A model generated the notes under the pieces. It saw only the letters and a program-made list of their open reading frames with translations, searched no databases and was not told the origin of the DNA. Position numbers and translations under genes: made by a program. Of a DNA stretch of 64,000 nt, positions 46,158 to 55,784 are shown in pieces; position 1 is the stretch's first letter; each line of letters begins with the position of its first letter. The DNA comes from Methylotenera mobilis 13 (GTDB lineage Bacteria > Pseudomonadota > Gammaproteobacteria > Burkholderiales > Methylophilaceae): the NCBI RefSeq assembly GCF_000384255.1, contig NZ_KB913035.1, forward strand, positions 967,362-1,031,361, in the 5' to 3' direction.

Positions 46158-48053
46158 TTATAAATCTAGATTTTCTAAACTCTTACCAGCAAGTGCACGA
46201 CTCACGCTCGCGTTCATGCGGGCTGCGGCAAAGGCTTCCGTTGCGTGGTTGAGTGTGTCTACGGCTTGGTTAATCGCAGTAGCGTCGTTTGCCGCTGTCA
46301 GTTGTTGTAGCTTGTTAATTTCCAACTCAATTGCTTCAACTTCGGCAGGGCTAATCAGCTTGCTGTCTATCGCTAAAGCGGCAGTGACTGAGCTGATAAT
46401 TGCACCAGCATTCACTCTTGCTTCAGCAAGCATGCGCGCTTTTTTGTCTTCTTCTGCGCTGTTAAATGAGGCTTTAAGCATGCTGGTGATTTCATCTTCT
46501 GTGAGTCCGTAAGAGGGCTTCACTGCAATGTGTGCTTCGATTCCTGTACTTTGCTCTCGGGCGGATACTGATAATAAGCCATCTGCATCTACCGTAAATG
46601 TGACACGAATTCGTGCCGCCCCTGCTGCCATCGGAGGTATACCACGCAATTCAAAACGGGCTAAGGAGCGACAGTCGCTGACCAGTTCTCGCTCACCTTG
46701 CACAACATGAACGCTCATTGCAGTTTGACCATCTTTATAAGTGGTGAACTCTTGGGCACGTGCGATGGGTAGTGTGCTATTACGATGAATCACTTTTTCT
46801 ACAAGCCCCCCCATAGTTTCTAAGCCTAAAGAGAGTGGGGTAACGTCTAGTAGCAATAAATCATCGTCACTCTTGTTGCCAGCCAAGATATTTGCTTGAA
46901 TCGCGGCGCCCAATGCAACCACTTTGTCAGGGTCTAAATTGGTGAGGGGCTCTTGTTGAAAGTATTCTTGTACTGCGTGTCTGATATGTGGCATACGCGT
47001 AGCACCACCGACAAGTACCACACCATTGATATCTTCAATGCTAAGCTTGGCATCACGCATGGCTTTGCGTGTTGGAGATAAGGTTTTGCTGACTAAGTGT
47101 TCGGTGACTTCAATCAATTGAGAGGCTGTAAGCGTCACATCTACCAATGTACCATTACTTAATTTACAAACAATTTGTGCTTCAAAGTTATCAGTGAGCC
47201 ACTCTTTGGCTTGCCGAGCTTTTGTGAGCAAGAGTCTAGTATCTTCTTCTGTGAGTGGTGAAAAGTTTGCATTGTTTTCGCGTACTTTATCTAACACCCA
47301 GCAGTAGATGCGATGGTCAAAATCGTCACCGCCAAGTGCTGCGTCGCCATTGGTAGCAAGTACCTCAAATACACCTTTAGATAAGCGCAGGATAGAGACA
47401 TCAAATGTGCCACCACCTAAATCGTAAATGACAAAAGTGCCTTCTGCTGCATTGTCTAAGCCATAAGCTACCGCTGCAGCCGTTGGTTCATTGAGTAAGC
47501 GTAATACATTTAACCCTGCTAAACGTGCGGCATCTTTGGTGGCTTGGCGTTGCGCATCATCAAAGTAAGCCGGCACAGTAATAACAGCACCCACTAATTC
47601 ACCGCCTAGTGATTTTTCTGCACGTGCTTTAAGAGATTTTAAAATTTCAGCTGAAATTTCAACTGGTGTTTTAAGCCCAGCTCGAGTTTGTAGTTGTAAG
47701 CTTCGAGTAGTGGTTGAGTCAGTGCCTTCAAAAAATCGATACGGAATATGCGCTTTATTGGCGATGTCGTTTAAACTACGGCCCATAAAACGTTTGACTG
47801 ATGTAATGGTATTGATTGGGTCTTCGCTTTGGTGCGCTTGTGCCTCGTGGCCAACGACAATGTCACCATTAGGCATGTAGCGCACAACAGAAGGCAGTAA
47901 AGCATGACCGAAATCATCTTGCAAAACGGTGCTCATGCCACTACGAACAGTGGCAATCAGTGAATTGGTAGTGCCTAGGTCGATGCCTACAGCAAGTCTG
48001 TGCTGATGTGGTGCGGCACTCATGCCTGGTTCTGAAATTTGGAGTAATGCCAT
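46158..48053 (-). CDS. hscA: Fe-S assembly chaperone HscA (Hsp70 family)
   Basis: Specialised Hsp70 that, with HscB, drives cluster transfer from IscU. It is 631 residues. ATPase motifs are [32 protein letters not shown] and [14 protein letters not shown]; the substrate-binding domain includes [18 protein letters not shown]. It lies between hscB and fdx in the isc operon. Confidence 0.97.
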   Translation of the reverse strand: MALLQISEPGMSAAPHQHRLAVGIDLGTTNSLIATVRSGMSTVLQDDFGHALLPSVVRYMPNGDIVVGHEAQAHQSEDPINTITSVKRFMGRSLNDIANKAHIPYRFFEGTDSTTTRSLQLQTRAGLKTPVEISAEILKSLKARAEKSLGGELVGAVITVPAYFDDAQRQATKDAARLAGLNVLRLLNEPTAAAVAYGLDNAAEGTFVIYDLGGGTFDVSILRLSKGVFEVLATNGDAALGGDDFDHRIYCWVLDKVRENNANFSPLTEEDTRLLLTKARQAKEWLTDNFEAQIVCKLSNGTLVDVTLTASQLIEVTEHLVSKTLSPTRKAMRDAKLSIEDINGVVLVGGATRMPHIRHAVQEYFQQEPLTNLDPDKVVALGAAIQANILAGNKSDDDLLLLDVTPLSLGLETMGGLVEKVIHRNSTLPIARAQEFTTYKDGQTAMSVHVVQGERELVSDCRSLARFELRGIPPMAAGAARIRVTFTVDADGLLSVSAREQSTGIEAHIAVKPSYGLTEDEITSMLKASFNSAEEDKKARMLAEARVNAGAIISSVTAALAIDSKLISPAEVEAIELEINKLQQLTAANDATAINQAVDTLNHATEAFAAARMNASVSRALAGKSLENLDL

Positions 48054-48153
48054 AAGTTTACTAGTTGCTTATCTATTATTTGCTATATTTATGTGATTGC
48101 TATGCTAATGATATAGCTGTTTAATTCGCTAACTTTTAATCATCTAGATGTAT

Positions 48154-48690
48154 TTAGTCATCTAACTGTTCGATGACTTGGTCAATGTCTGCACAAACTT
48201 TATCAATGAAGATAAGTTTACGAGTGACTGCTGTTGCCGAAGTTAGATCTTTCTTAATGTCCAGTAGCTCATGTAGCTCATTGACTAATAAATTAGTTTC
48301 TAATTTCAACTCGCCTGCAATCTCATCTAACTCAGTGATGCTACGTGCCATTTTTGCATCTTCAATGCGTTCACGCCACTCCATTTGCTGCATCAAGAAC
48401 TCGGTAGGCATCGCAGTATTTGTCTCTGCGATGGCATCTATGCCATGCTGTTCTAGCATGTATTTAGCGCGTTTGGCAGGGCTTTTTAACACGCTGTAAG
48501 CTTCATTAGCTAAGGTTGCTAGTTGCATGGCTACGAGTTTTTCTGATGCTGGCGCACTGACAAATCGGTCAGGGTGGTTTGCAGATTGAGTTTTGCGGAA
48601 ATTGCTTTCTAGCGTAGTTACATCAAGGTCAAACTGTTCTGCAATAGCAAATAGTTTAAAGTAGTTAATTGAGGTGCTCTGCATGTGCAT
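48154..48690 (-). CDS. hscB: Fe-S assembly co-chaperone HscB (J-domain)
   Basis: Delivers IscU to HscA and stimulates its ATPase. It is 178 residues. The J-domain has the HPD motif in SANHPDRFVSAP; the C-terminal three-helix part (MQQMEWRERIEDA) binds IscU. The start at 48690 or the Met two codons later is possible. It is 6 bases after iscA. Confidence 0.95.
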   Translation of the reverse strand: MHMQSTSINYFKLFAIAEQFDLDVTTLESNFRKTQSANHPDRFVSAPASEKLVAMQLATLANEAYSVLKSPAKRAKYMLEQHGIDAIAETNTAMPTEFLMQQMEWRERIEDAKMARSITELDEIAGELKLETNLLVNELHELLDIKKDLTSATAVTRKLIFIDKVCADIDQVIEQLDD

Positions 48691-48696
48691 CTATGT

Positions 48697-49020
48697 TTAA
48701 ACAGTAAAGCTCTCACCACAGCCGCATTCATCTTTAACGTTAGGGTTGTTAAATTTGAAGCCTTCGTTCAAACCTTCTTTAGTAAAGTCTAACTCTGTAC
48801 CGTCAATGTAAACCAAGCTTTTTGGATCAACAATTACTTTAACGCCATGGCTCTCAAAAGCAACATCCTCTGGCTGCATATCATCTACGAACTCTAGTGT
48901 GTAAGCCATCCCTGAACAGCCTGTGGTTTTAACGCCCAAGCGTAGACCTACGCCTTTACCACGATTTGCAAGAAATTTTTCAACGCGGCTTGCCGCTGTT
49001 TCTGTGAGTGTAATTGCCAT
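48697..49020 (-). CDS. iscA: Iron-sulfur assembly protein IscA
   Basis: A-type carrier that delivers Fe-S clusters. It is 107 residues. The three conserved cysteines are present: one in [14 protein letters not shown] and two in DECGCGESF. It lies between iscU and hscB, as in other proteobacterial isc operons. Confidence 0.96.
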   Translation of the reverse strand: MAITLTETAASRVEKFLANRGKGVGLRLGVKTTGCSGMAYTLEFVDDMQPEDVAFESHGVKVIVDPKSLVYIDGTELDFTKEGLNEGFKFNNPNVKDECGCGESFTV

Positions 49021-49163
49021 GGTGCTTAAATTGATCCTTTTAAACTACTATTTTATACCACAAAGCCACGTTACTTTTTTTAACATGCTTTTTAGTGCCA
49101 GCATTAATAAGCGTCATTAGTTCAGCGCCGATATTTCTCGGTTAATGTCACTAGCTTGTGTGC

Positions 49164-49183
49164 CATGCTTCTTGCATAGCATG
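49164..49183 (-). repeat. Hairpin after iscU
   Basis: CATGCT (49164-49169) pairs with AGCATG (49178-49183), 4 bases after the iscU stop on the minus strand. No T-run; a weak stem within the operon. Confidence 0.4.
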
Positions 49184-49187
49184 CTTA

Positions 49188-49583
49188 TTAAGCCGCTTCT
49201 TTTGCCGCTTGCTTAGCTTTAATATCTGCTACGGCAGCTTTAATTGCATCTTCTGCTAGTACTGAGCAGTGAATTTTTACTGGAGGCAATGCAAGCTCTT
49301 CTGCAATTTCAGAGTTTTTAATGGCATAAGCCTCTTCAATGGTTCTACCTTTTAGCCATTCTGTGACTAATGAGCTAGAAGCAATCGCAGAGCCGCAACC
49401 ATAAGTTTTGAATTTTGCATCTTCAATAATGCCGCTATCATTTACTTTGATCATTAGCTTCATTACATCACCACAAGCTGGTGCACCTACCATGCCAGTA
49501 CCTACCTGTGGATCGTTTTTATCTAGTGAACCAACGTTACGTGGGTTCTCGTAGTGATCTAATACCTTATCTGAATATGCCAT
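49188..49583 (-). CDS. iscU: Fe-S cluster scaffold IscU
   Basis: Scaffold on which [2Fe-2S] clusters form. It is 131 residues from ATG 49583 (MAYSDKVLDHYENPRNVGS-type start); the frame is open further upstream to 49634 but only the inner ATG gives the family start and a GGAG-type site. Cluster ligands are in GAPACGDVMKL, YGCGSAIASSS and KIHCSVLAEDAI. The last residues are Lys/Ala-rich. Confidence 0.96.
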   Translation of the reverse strand: MAYSDKVLDHYENPRNVGSLDKNDPQVGTGMVGAPACGDVMKLMIKVNDSGIIEDAKFKTYGCGSAIASSSLVTEWLKGRTIEEAYAIKNSEIAEELALPPVKIHCSVLAEDAIKAAVADIKAKQAAKEAA

Positions 49584-49600
49584 TTTGGTTCTCCTGTGAT

Positions 49601-49698
49601 GAATTAAAATGCATCGCAAACTCTGCGTTGGCAAGCCTTGCCGTACTATTCGTACTGTCTGCAGCTTGCCGTCTTGATTTTGCTTCGCTTTTTAATTC
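49601..49698. repeat. 98-bp palindromic (REP/MITE-like) element between iscS and iscU
   Basis: The ends are inverted (GAATTAAAA at 49601, TTTTAATTC ending 49698) and the pairing continues inward: GCAAA with TTTGC, GGCAAG (49630-49635) with CTTGCC (49664-49669), then GTAC-TATTC-GTAC at the centre. The whole stretch can fold as one long imperfect hairpin in the isc mRNA. I see no second copy in this window. Confidence 0.65.
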
Positions 49699-49821
49699 AT
49701 TTAATAATATAACTACTAAAAAACGTAGATTTACTTGTATAACTAAGCGGAAGTGCATGAAGTTTAGTTTTTCTAAACGAATGCGCTGTCACCATTAGTC
49801 AGTGAAGCAAAGAATATTTTT

Positions 49822-51075
49822 CTAATGCGCTGCCCATTCTACTTTTGACAAATCTACACCATCTTTAAACATTTCCCAAAGTGGTGATAGTTCTCTTAAT
49901 TTATCAATTTTGCCCTTCATTAAACTGATGGTGTAATCTACATCTTCATCTGTTGTGAATCGACCAATTGAAAAACGGATTGAGCTATGTGCTAATTCAT
50001 CACTACGGCCCAGTGCACGTAACACATAGCTAGGCTCTAGACTGGCTGATGTACATGCTGAGCCGCTAGAAACTGCAATGCCCTTTACCGCCATAATCAG
50101 TGATTCACCTTCAACATAGTTAAAACTAATGTTTAAATTATGTGGTATACGTTGCTCTAGGTCGCCATTGACATAAACTTCTTCAATATTTTGCAGACCA
50201 TTAAGTAGTTTATCGCGTAAGCGACGGATACGAATATTTTCTTCATCCATTTCCTCACGTGCAATACGGAATGCTTCACCCATACCAACAATTTGGTGTG
50301 TTGCCAGTGTGCCTGAACGCATACCGCGCTCATGACCACCACCGTGCATTTGTGCCTCAATACGGATGCGTGGTTTACGACGCACGTACAGTGCACCAAT
50401 ACCTTTAGGGCCGTATGTTTTATGTGCACTAAAGCTCATTAAATCTACTGGCAATTTTTCTAGATCAATATGTACTTTGCCCGTTGCTTGCGCAGCATCC
50501 ACGTGAAATATAATGCCATTTTCACGACAAATATTACCAATGGCGGTGATGTCTTGTATCACACCGATTTCGTTGTTCACTAACATGACAGAAGCTAGCA
50601 CTGTATCAGGACGAATAGCCGCTTTAAATTTATCTAAATCCAGCAAGCCGCTTGGTTCTGGGTCTAGGTAAGTGGCTTCAAAGCCTTGACGTTCCAGTTC
50701 ACGCACAGTATCAATGACCGCTTTATGCTCAGTGGTCACGGTAATAATATGCTTACCCTTGGCTGAGTAAAAATTAGCAGCGCCTTTAATAGCAAGGTTG
50801 TTAGACTCTGTCGCACCAGATGTCCAGACAATCTCACGAGGATCTGCGTTGACTAATTTAGCGACTTCTTCACGAGCGTTTTCTACCGCTTTTTCTGCTG
50901 TCCAGCCATAAGGATGGCTACGTGAAGCAGGGTTGCCAAAATGTTCTGTAATGTATGGAATCATTTTTGCGGCAACACGAGGATCGACAGGCGTAGTGGC
51001 TGAGTAATCCAAATAAATTGGATGAAGGTCATGCTCTGAGCCTTTCAATACTTGCATTTCAATTGATGCTGACAT
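49822..51075 (-). CDS. iscS: Cysteine desulfurase IscS
   Basis: PLP enzyme that takes sulfur from cysteine for Fe-S clusters and thio-modified tRNA. It is 417 residues, with about 17 more than E. coli at the N-terminus before [16 protein letters not shown]; a later start is possible. The PLP Lys is in [16 protein letters not shown]; the mobile-loop active Cys is in [22 protein letters not shown]. The C-terminus ends with [18 protein letters not shown], the IscU-contact tail. Confidence 0.96.
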   Translation of the reverse strand: MSASIEMQVLKGSEHDLHPIYLDYSATTPVDPRVAAKMIPYITEHFGNPASRSHPYGWTAEKAVENAREEVAKLVNADPREIVWTSGATESNNLAIKGAANFYSAKGKHIITVTTEHKAVIDTVRELERQGFEATYLDPEPSGLLDLDKFKAAIRPDTVLASVMLVNNEIGVIQDITAIGNICRENGIIFHVDAAQATGKVHIDLEKLPVDLMSFSAHKTYGPKGIGALYVRRKPRIRIEAQMHGGGHERGMRSGTLATHQIVGMGEAFRIAREEMDEENIRIRRLRDKLLNGLQNIEEVYVNGDLEQRIPHNLNISFNYVEGESLIMAVKGIAVSSGSACTSASLEPSYVLRALGRSDELAHSSIRFSIGRFTTDEDVDYTISLMKGKIDKLRELSPLWEMFKDGVDLSKVEWAAH

Positions 51076-51132
51076 TTCTTAATTATCCTTACCTGTTACG
51101 TTATATATATTGTTAGCGCTGATATTGGCTGC

Positions 51133-52278
51133 TTATGCGGCAATACTAGTGAGCTGTTTTAATCTCAAAATTTCATTCTTAAGCGTTGTTAAAAAGTCTG
51201 TTACCTGTAATAAGGTGTTATGAGCACCAAAGCTCACACGCACCGCGCCGCGTGCTAAGTCTGGCGCAACTCCCATCGCTAATAACACGTGACTTGGCTC
51301 GGTGCTGTCACTCGAGCATGCTGAGCCACTAGCCACTGCAAAGCCTTTGCGATCTAATGCTGTCACTAATGTTTCACCTTCAATACCTTCTAATGCAAAA
51401 AAACTGGTATTCGGTATGCGTCGTGCACTACCACTAAATACTGTGACATTGAGTGATTTTAATCCATGCTCGAATGCATCACGTAACATTTGCGTATGAC
51501 TGTTAAAGTCTGCCAAGTTTGCAACGGCAAGTTCACATGCCATCCCAAAGCCAACGATTGCTGCAACATTTTCTGTGCCACTACGTAAACCACGCTCTTG
51601 GCCACCGCCATGTAATAGTGGCTGTATATCAACACGTTTATCTAAAATTAATGCTGCTGCGCCTTGTGGGCCATGAATTTTATGGCTTGAAATCGTCATC
51701 GCATGCACGTTTAAATCAGTAAAATGAACAGGTATTTTACCTAGGCCCTGCACCGCATCGGTGTGTATAAAAGCGCCTGCCTTACGTGAGATTTCCGCAA
51801 TCTCTGTCATGTTTTGGATCACGCCTGTTTCGTTATTGGCGAGCATCACTGACACAATACTGGTTGTTGTTTCAAGCGCTTGCTGTAATTGAGCAATATT
51901 TAATATGCCATTTGCATCTACGCCAATTTCACTACTTAACCATCCTACTTGCTGTAACGCTTTTGCCGGACGAGATATGCAAGGATGCTCAATGGCGCTA
52001 TATAGAATCTGGCTTCCGACTTGGTTAGCGGCAATACCTTTTACTGCAAAGTTGTTCGCTTCAGTACCTGATGCGGTAAAAATCACTTGCGACGCATATG
52101 CACCACAAGCTTCAGCCACTTGCGCTCTCGCGTGTTCAACTGCATCTCGTGCTGACCTACCGAATATATGGCGGCTTGTTGGGTTGCCACTTTGGTTTAG
52201 CATCCATGGCAACATGCTTTCTAGCACACGCTGATCAAGCGCTGTCGTCGCGTTGTGATCTAAATAGATGCTAGACAT
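51133..52278 (-). CDS. Second cysteine desulfurase (NifS/IscS-like)
   Basis: A 381-residue PLP enzyme homologous to IscS but clearly diverged: SIYLDHNATTALDQRV at the start, PLP Lys in TISSHKIHGPQGAAAL and active Cys in AVASGSACSSDSTEPSHVLL. It lacks the long C-terminal IscU-contact tail of its neighbour. It lies between iscR and iscS. Similar tandem pairs occur in other Betaproteobacteria; whether it serves IscU or another sulfur acceptor is not visible. Confidence 0.92.
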   Translation of the reverse strand: MSSIYLDHNATTALDQRVLESMLPWMLNQSGNPTSRHIFGRSARDAVEHARAQVAEACGAYASQVIFTASGTEANNFAVKGIAANQVGSQILYSAIEHPCISRPAKALQQVGWLSSEIGVDANGILNIAQLQQALETTTSIVSVMLANNETGVIQNMTEIAEISRKAGAFIHTDAVQGLGKIPVHFTDLNVHAMTISSHKIHGPQGAAALILDKRVDIQPLLHGGGQERGLRSGTENVAAIVGFGMACELAVANLADFNSHTQMLRDAFEHGLKSLNVTVFSGSARRIPNTSFFALEGIEGETLVTALDRKGFAVASGSACSSDSTEPSHVLLAMGVAPDLARGAVRVSFGAHNTLLQVTDFLTTLKNEILRLKQLTSIAA

Positions 52279-52298
52279 GGGTTTAACCTAATCAAACT

Positions 52299-52826
52299 TT
52301 AGTTAACAACCGCGGTTGCTGTATTAATCGCTACACTTTTCTCGTGTGTGTTAGCTTTTTCATGAGTACCACTACAGTTGCGCGGCGTGATTAACACTTT
52401 TTGGCCACTTTGCTGTGATGCGACCATATCTGCTAGCGTGACACCTGCTAAGTATTCTAAAATTTTAGTGTTTAACGAAGACCATAAATCATGCGTCATG
52501 CAACGACCTTCATCTCGGCAATTTTCATGGCCACCGCATTGTGTAGCATCAATTTGTTCATCGACTGCATTAATGATTTCAGCCACTGAAATATCTGCAT
52601 AATTTTTAGCCAAATTATAGCCGCCACCTGGGCCACGGATACTTTTGACTAAACCTTGTCTGCGCAAGCGACTGAACAACTGCTCTAAATATGAGAGAGA
52701 GATATCTTGGCGCTCACTAATACCAGCGAGCGTCACTGGTTTAGTTTCTGGTGCGTCTTTTGTCTCGTTGATCGCTAGGTCTAACATTGCTGTGACAGCA
52801 AATCGACCTTTAGTGGTTAATCGCAT
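52299..52826 (-). CDS. iscR: Rrf2-family Fe-S regulator IscR
   Basis: [2Fe-2S] sensor that represses its own operon when clusters are plentiful. It is 175 residues. The winged helix is MRLTTKGRFAVTAMLDLA and LSYLEQLFSRLRRQGLV; cluster cysteines are in CGGHENCRDEGRCMTHDLW. It heads the isc operon and has an IscR-site promoter directly upstream. Confidence 0.96.
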   Translation of the reverse strand: MRLTTKGRFAVTAMLDLAINETKDAPETKPVTLAGISERQDISLSYLEQLFSRLRRQGLVKSIRGPGGGYNLAKNYADISVAEIINAVDEQIDATQCGGHENCRDEGRCMTHDLWSSLNTKILEYLAGVTLADMVASQQSGQKVLITPRNCSGTHEKANTHEKSVAINTATAVVN

Positions 52827-52861
52827 AATATTCTATATGGGTATGTATCATTGATGAACGA

Positions 52862-52894
52862 ATTGTATAATTCCTTACAAATTTAGTCAACTAT
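52862..52894 (-). promoter_or_regulatory. iscR promoter with type-1 IscR site
   Basis: Minus strand: TTGACT (52885-52890), 17 bases, TACAAT (52862-52867). The 25 bases from 52894 down to 52870 match about 22 positions of the E. coli type-1 IscR consensus (ATAnnnGACT...AGTnnnnTAT form) and cover the -35, as expected for autorepression. Confidence 0.75.
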
Positions 52895-52974
52895 TATGCG
52901 GTTCAGTTCAACGCTTCCTGAATTAATTTAAAAACGGTCTAATCATTGCATGCTAATTGTATAGCTAGCTTAAG

Positions 52975-53724
52975 TTACGGCTTGCTATTTGTTGGGGGAA
53001 CATTAAAGGCTTCAGCTACTTCTGTATCGCTATGTTCGTCAGTATTCAGGCGTGCTAGCTGAGTTTGCAGTTCAGTAATCGCTTGATCTTGTTTCGATGC
53101 ATGATCAAGCAATGAGTGTATTGCTTTAATCATGGGGTCATTTTCATCATTACCAACTGCATAGGCCGCAAATCCAATTTTTTGTGCGGTTTCTTCGCGT
53201 TTTTTTGATTTTTCTTCCTCTAAAATACGTGCAGGAATACCCACCGCAGTTGCGTTTGCGGGCACATCTTTGACGACAACAGCATTGGAGCCGATTTTTG
53301 CGCCCTCACCAATTGTAATAGGGCCCAGTACTTTAGCGCCTGCGCCAATGACGACACCTGCTTCCAATGTTGGATGACGCTTACCTTTATTCCATGAAGT
53401 GCCACCTAGCGTAACACCGTGGTATAGCGTACAGTCGTTGCCAATAATCGCTGTTTCACCGATGACAACACCCATTCCGTGATCAATGAAAACACGACGT
53501 CCGATTGTAGCGCCTGGATGAATCTCGATCCCCGTGAACCAGCGACCTAAGTGTGACAAAAAGCGACCGAGCCAGAAAAAATTAGCCTTCCATAGCCAAT
53601 GGCTCAGGCGGTGCATCAATAAAGCATGTACGCCAGGGTAGGTAGTTAAAATCTCCCAATGTGTGCGAGCAGCAGGGTCGCGCTCGAAAACGATAGAAAT
53701 ATCTTCTTTGATGTGGTCAAACAT
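52975..53724 (-). CDS. cysE: Serine O-acetyltransferase
   Basis: Acetylates serine for cysteine synthesis. It is 249 residues from ATG 53724 ([20 protein letters not shown] start); the frame is open to 53775 but that adds a non-family extension. The left-handed beta-helix hexapeptide repeats are clear ([40 protein letters not shown]), with catalytic His in [10 protein letters not shown] and YHGVTLGG. The C-terminal 60 residues are a helical extension. It lies upstream of iscR on the same strand, linking cysteine supply to desulfurases. Confidence 0.94.
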   Translation of the reverse strand: MFDHIKEDISIVFERDPAARTHWEILTTYPGVHALLMHRLSHWLWKANFFWLGRFLSHLGRWFTGIEIHPGATIGRRVFIDHGMGVVIGETAIIGNDCTLYHGVTLGGTSWNKGKRHPTLEAGVVIGAGAKVLGPITIGEGAKIGSNAVVVKDVPANATAVGIPARILEEEKSKKREETAQKIGFAAYAVGNDENDPMIKAIHSLLDHASKQDQAITELQTQLARLNTDEHSDTEVAEAFNVPPTNSKP

Positions 53725-53891
53725 GAGGTTTGGCAATGGATTTAAATAGGACGTAATTATGCCATAAATCAACAATGGTTGACTAATTTACTAGGGCTCT
53801 GTGGTCAGCACGTTTTTCATTAATTTAGGATCAGTATGTAAGGGTGCTAAATCCATTAACTGACTAGCGCTGACCTGCATGATGGCTATAT

Positions 53892-54944
53892 TTAGCATTG
53901 CTTTACTTGGCACTCGTTGTCAGTTGCAATGCCTAGTTTTTCGTTAAGTTGGTTTGCAGCGTCTTTGTCTAATTGATCAAGAAGGGTGGCTGTCTTGATT
54001 GCCTCATCTTTGTTACCAGATTCTGCCGCTATCATGCCTAAATATAATAATGCGTTAGCATGATATTTGTTGTCAGCATAAACTTGTCCGAAATGCTGCT
54101 GAGCATTTTTAGTTTCTTTAAGGTTGTATTCGGCAATGGCTAAGTAATTGAGCGCTTCGCTTGTTTTTGGCTCTAGTTGTAACCATTCTGTAGAAAGTTT
54201 TTTGAGTGTTACCCAGTCTTTGGTTTGATACGGTTGAATCACGCGCATGAAATAGGGGCGTTTTTCTTCAGGGGCATCCCAAAAAGGTAATTCACCTTTA
54301 GTATTAATGGCGATTTCAGGTTGTTTTAACAGATTTTTAATCCATTCAACTGGCATATTGTAATAAAACGCGTTCCGACCAGGACTTTTTAGGGTGATGA
54401 TGCCTACTAGTTTGCCATCATCACTGAACATAGCGCCACCACTAGCGCCCAATCTAAAATCATTCGTAGTGCGGATAATCACGCTATCATCCATTGGGTA
54501 TAGCGCTTTAACTGCACCGTAAGTGGTGAGCGGTCTAGGAGAGTTGTTGGGAAAGCTGATGGTGAAAACGGATTGCTCATATTGTAAGCTGGTACTTTCA
54601 CCTAGCGTTACAATCGTTGTGTTTAAGCCATCAAAGCCGACAATGCACAGGTCGTGTTCCCAGTCTGCCTTTAGGCTAACGGCACGGTGGCTTTCACCAA
54701 ATTTAATCACATTAATCGCATGGGCATTTGCCACAACATGGCAATTGGTGACTACTTGGTCTTTAGCGACCACAACGCCAGAACCTACACCATAGTGGCC
54801 GTTAGGAAGGATGACGCGAATTTTTACAACGCTAGATTTGAGTGCATATACCAAGCCGTCTGGCGGCGCCGCGACTGCAAGGTTTATCGTGAAAGTAAGA
54901 CTAATGCTGAGTATGAAACCAAGGCCAAGTGTCAGTGTGCGCAT
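53892..54944 (-). CDS. Secreted trypsin-like serine protease (S1C) with TPR-like tail (paralogue)
   Basis: A 350-residue exported protein with the same layout as the protease at 38226-39197: signal peptide to about residue 25 (NLAVAA), triad His69 (TNCHVV), Asp98 (EHDLC), Ser168 (RLGASGG), no PDZ domain, then TPR-like helices (EALNYLAIAEYNLKETKNAQQHFGQVYA). Shared blocks such as DDSV-IRT and YYNMPVEWI show a recent-looking paralogy. The C-terminus ends in ECQVKQC with two cysteines. Substrate unknown. Confidence 0.85.
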   Translation of the reverse strand: MRTLTLGLGFILSISLTFTINLAVAAPPDGLVYALKSSVVKIRVILPNGHYGVGSGVVVAKDQVVTNCHVVANAHAINVIKFGESHRAVSLKADWEHDLCIVGFDGLNTTIVTLGESTSLQYEQSVFTISFPNNSPRPLTTYGAVKALYPMDDSVIIRTTNDFRLGASGGAMFSDDGKLVGIITLKSPGRNAFYYNMPVEWIKNLLKQPEIAINTKGELPFWDAPEEKRPYFMRVIQPYQTKDWVTLKKLSTEWLQLEPKTSEALNYLAIAEYNLKETKNAQQHFGQVYADNKYHANALLYLGMIAAESGNKDEAIKTATLLDQLDKDAANQLNEKLGIATDNECQVKQC

Positions 54945-55073
54945 CAGTGAGTCTCCAAAAGATGGATATAAGTAGTACCATTTTGGTAAGAGAATGTTGG
55001 TGATGAAAAGTTCTATTTTGGCATGTAAACCAATTGCTTAGTATGAGTTAAGCTTGTACGCTAGTGTTTTTAC

Positions 55074-55658
55074 CTAACATCCACTGGTATGTGCTGTTAT
55101 CGCTGGAGTTCCGCTGCCATTGTATACGTACTGCACAGCACACGCTGAAGGGGTGCTGGCTGATTCAATTCTCCAGCCTGCATCTCCGCCAGGGATGGCG
55201 GAATTGCCAAATCCGTAAAAAGTTAGTCCATTGTTTTCAATGGGAGCGTTGCTTAGATAGCATCCCGCGGTTGGGACGATAAAACCTTGTTGCAGAACGC
55301 CTATGCCATCGCACCATCGGTCTGGATAGCCACTCCAAACTCTAACATCAGTGCCATCTGCCAGTTGGATCCAAGTGATATTGGGTTGCTGACCAGCCGA
55401 GCCCATCCCTTTTATCATCACTTGACCTTCTACAAGGTGCATTGAACTGCGCACTGACCCAGCTAAGCTTTGTATAGATGCAACTCTTGCATCTCTATTT
55501 AGATTAATGAACCTAGGCAATGCTGTTGAAGCCAGAATCCCTGAGATGACAATGACCACAACTAGTTCGATTAGCGTAAAGCCACGTTGTCTAGAAACGT
55601 GGGCGCTAATATTGTTTTGTGGAATTCTAATTAAATTTTTAATAGATTTCTTATACAT
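55074..55658 (-). CDS. Type IV prepilin-like protein
   Basis: A 194-residue pilin-like protein from ATG 55658 (an upstream in-frame TTG is less likely). The prepilin peptidase site is QRG-FTLIELVVVIVISGILAS, with Glu5 of the mature protein present, followed by an N-terminal helix and a C-terminal domain with four cysteines that could form disulfides. No pil/gsp assembly genes are nearby, so it is an orphan pilin or pseudopilin; MSHA- or GspH-like identity is not settled. Confidence 0.85.
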   Translation of the reverse strand: MYKKSIKNLIRIPQNNISAHVSRQRGFTLIELVVVIVISGILASTALPRFINLNRDARVASIQSLAGSVRSSMHLVEGQVMIKGMGSAGQQPNITWIQLADGTDVRVWSGYPDRWCDGIGVLQQGFIVPTAGCYLSNAPIENNGLTFYGFGNSAIPGGDAGWRIESASTPSACAVQYVYNGSGTPAITAHTSGC

Positions 55659-55784
55659 ATTCCCAATAATGTATTGATACAAAATGTATTGATCAAGTAC
55701 ATGTTGTCATTATCAAACACTTAATTAATATAAGGTTATTGTGGTTGCAAATGTATACTTTTTTATTCTAGTGTACTGCCTGGT

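Noticed and set aside
49584-49634. Longer iscU start
   Set aside because: The added residues come from the palindromic element and are absent from the IscU family.
49601-49698. Insertion sequence remnant
   Set aside because: Inverted ends are present but no transposase fragment exists; kept only as a palindromic repeat.
53725-53775. Longer cysE start
   Set aside because: Adds a non-family extension; the inner ATG begins the conserved N-terminus.
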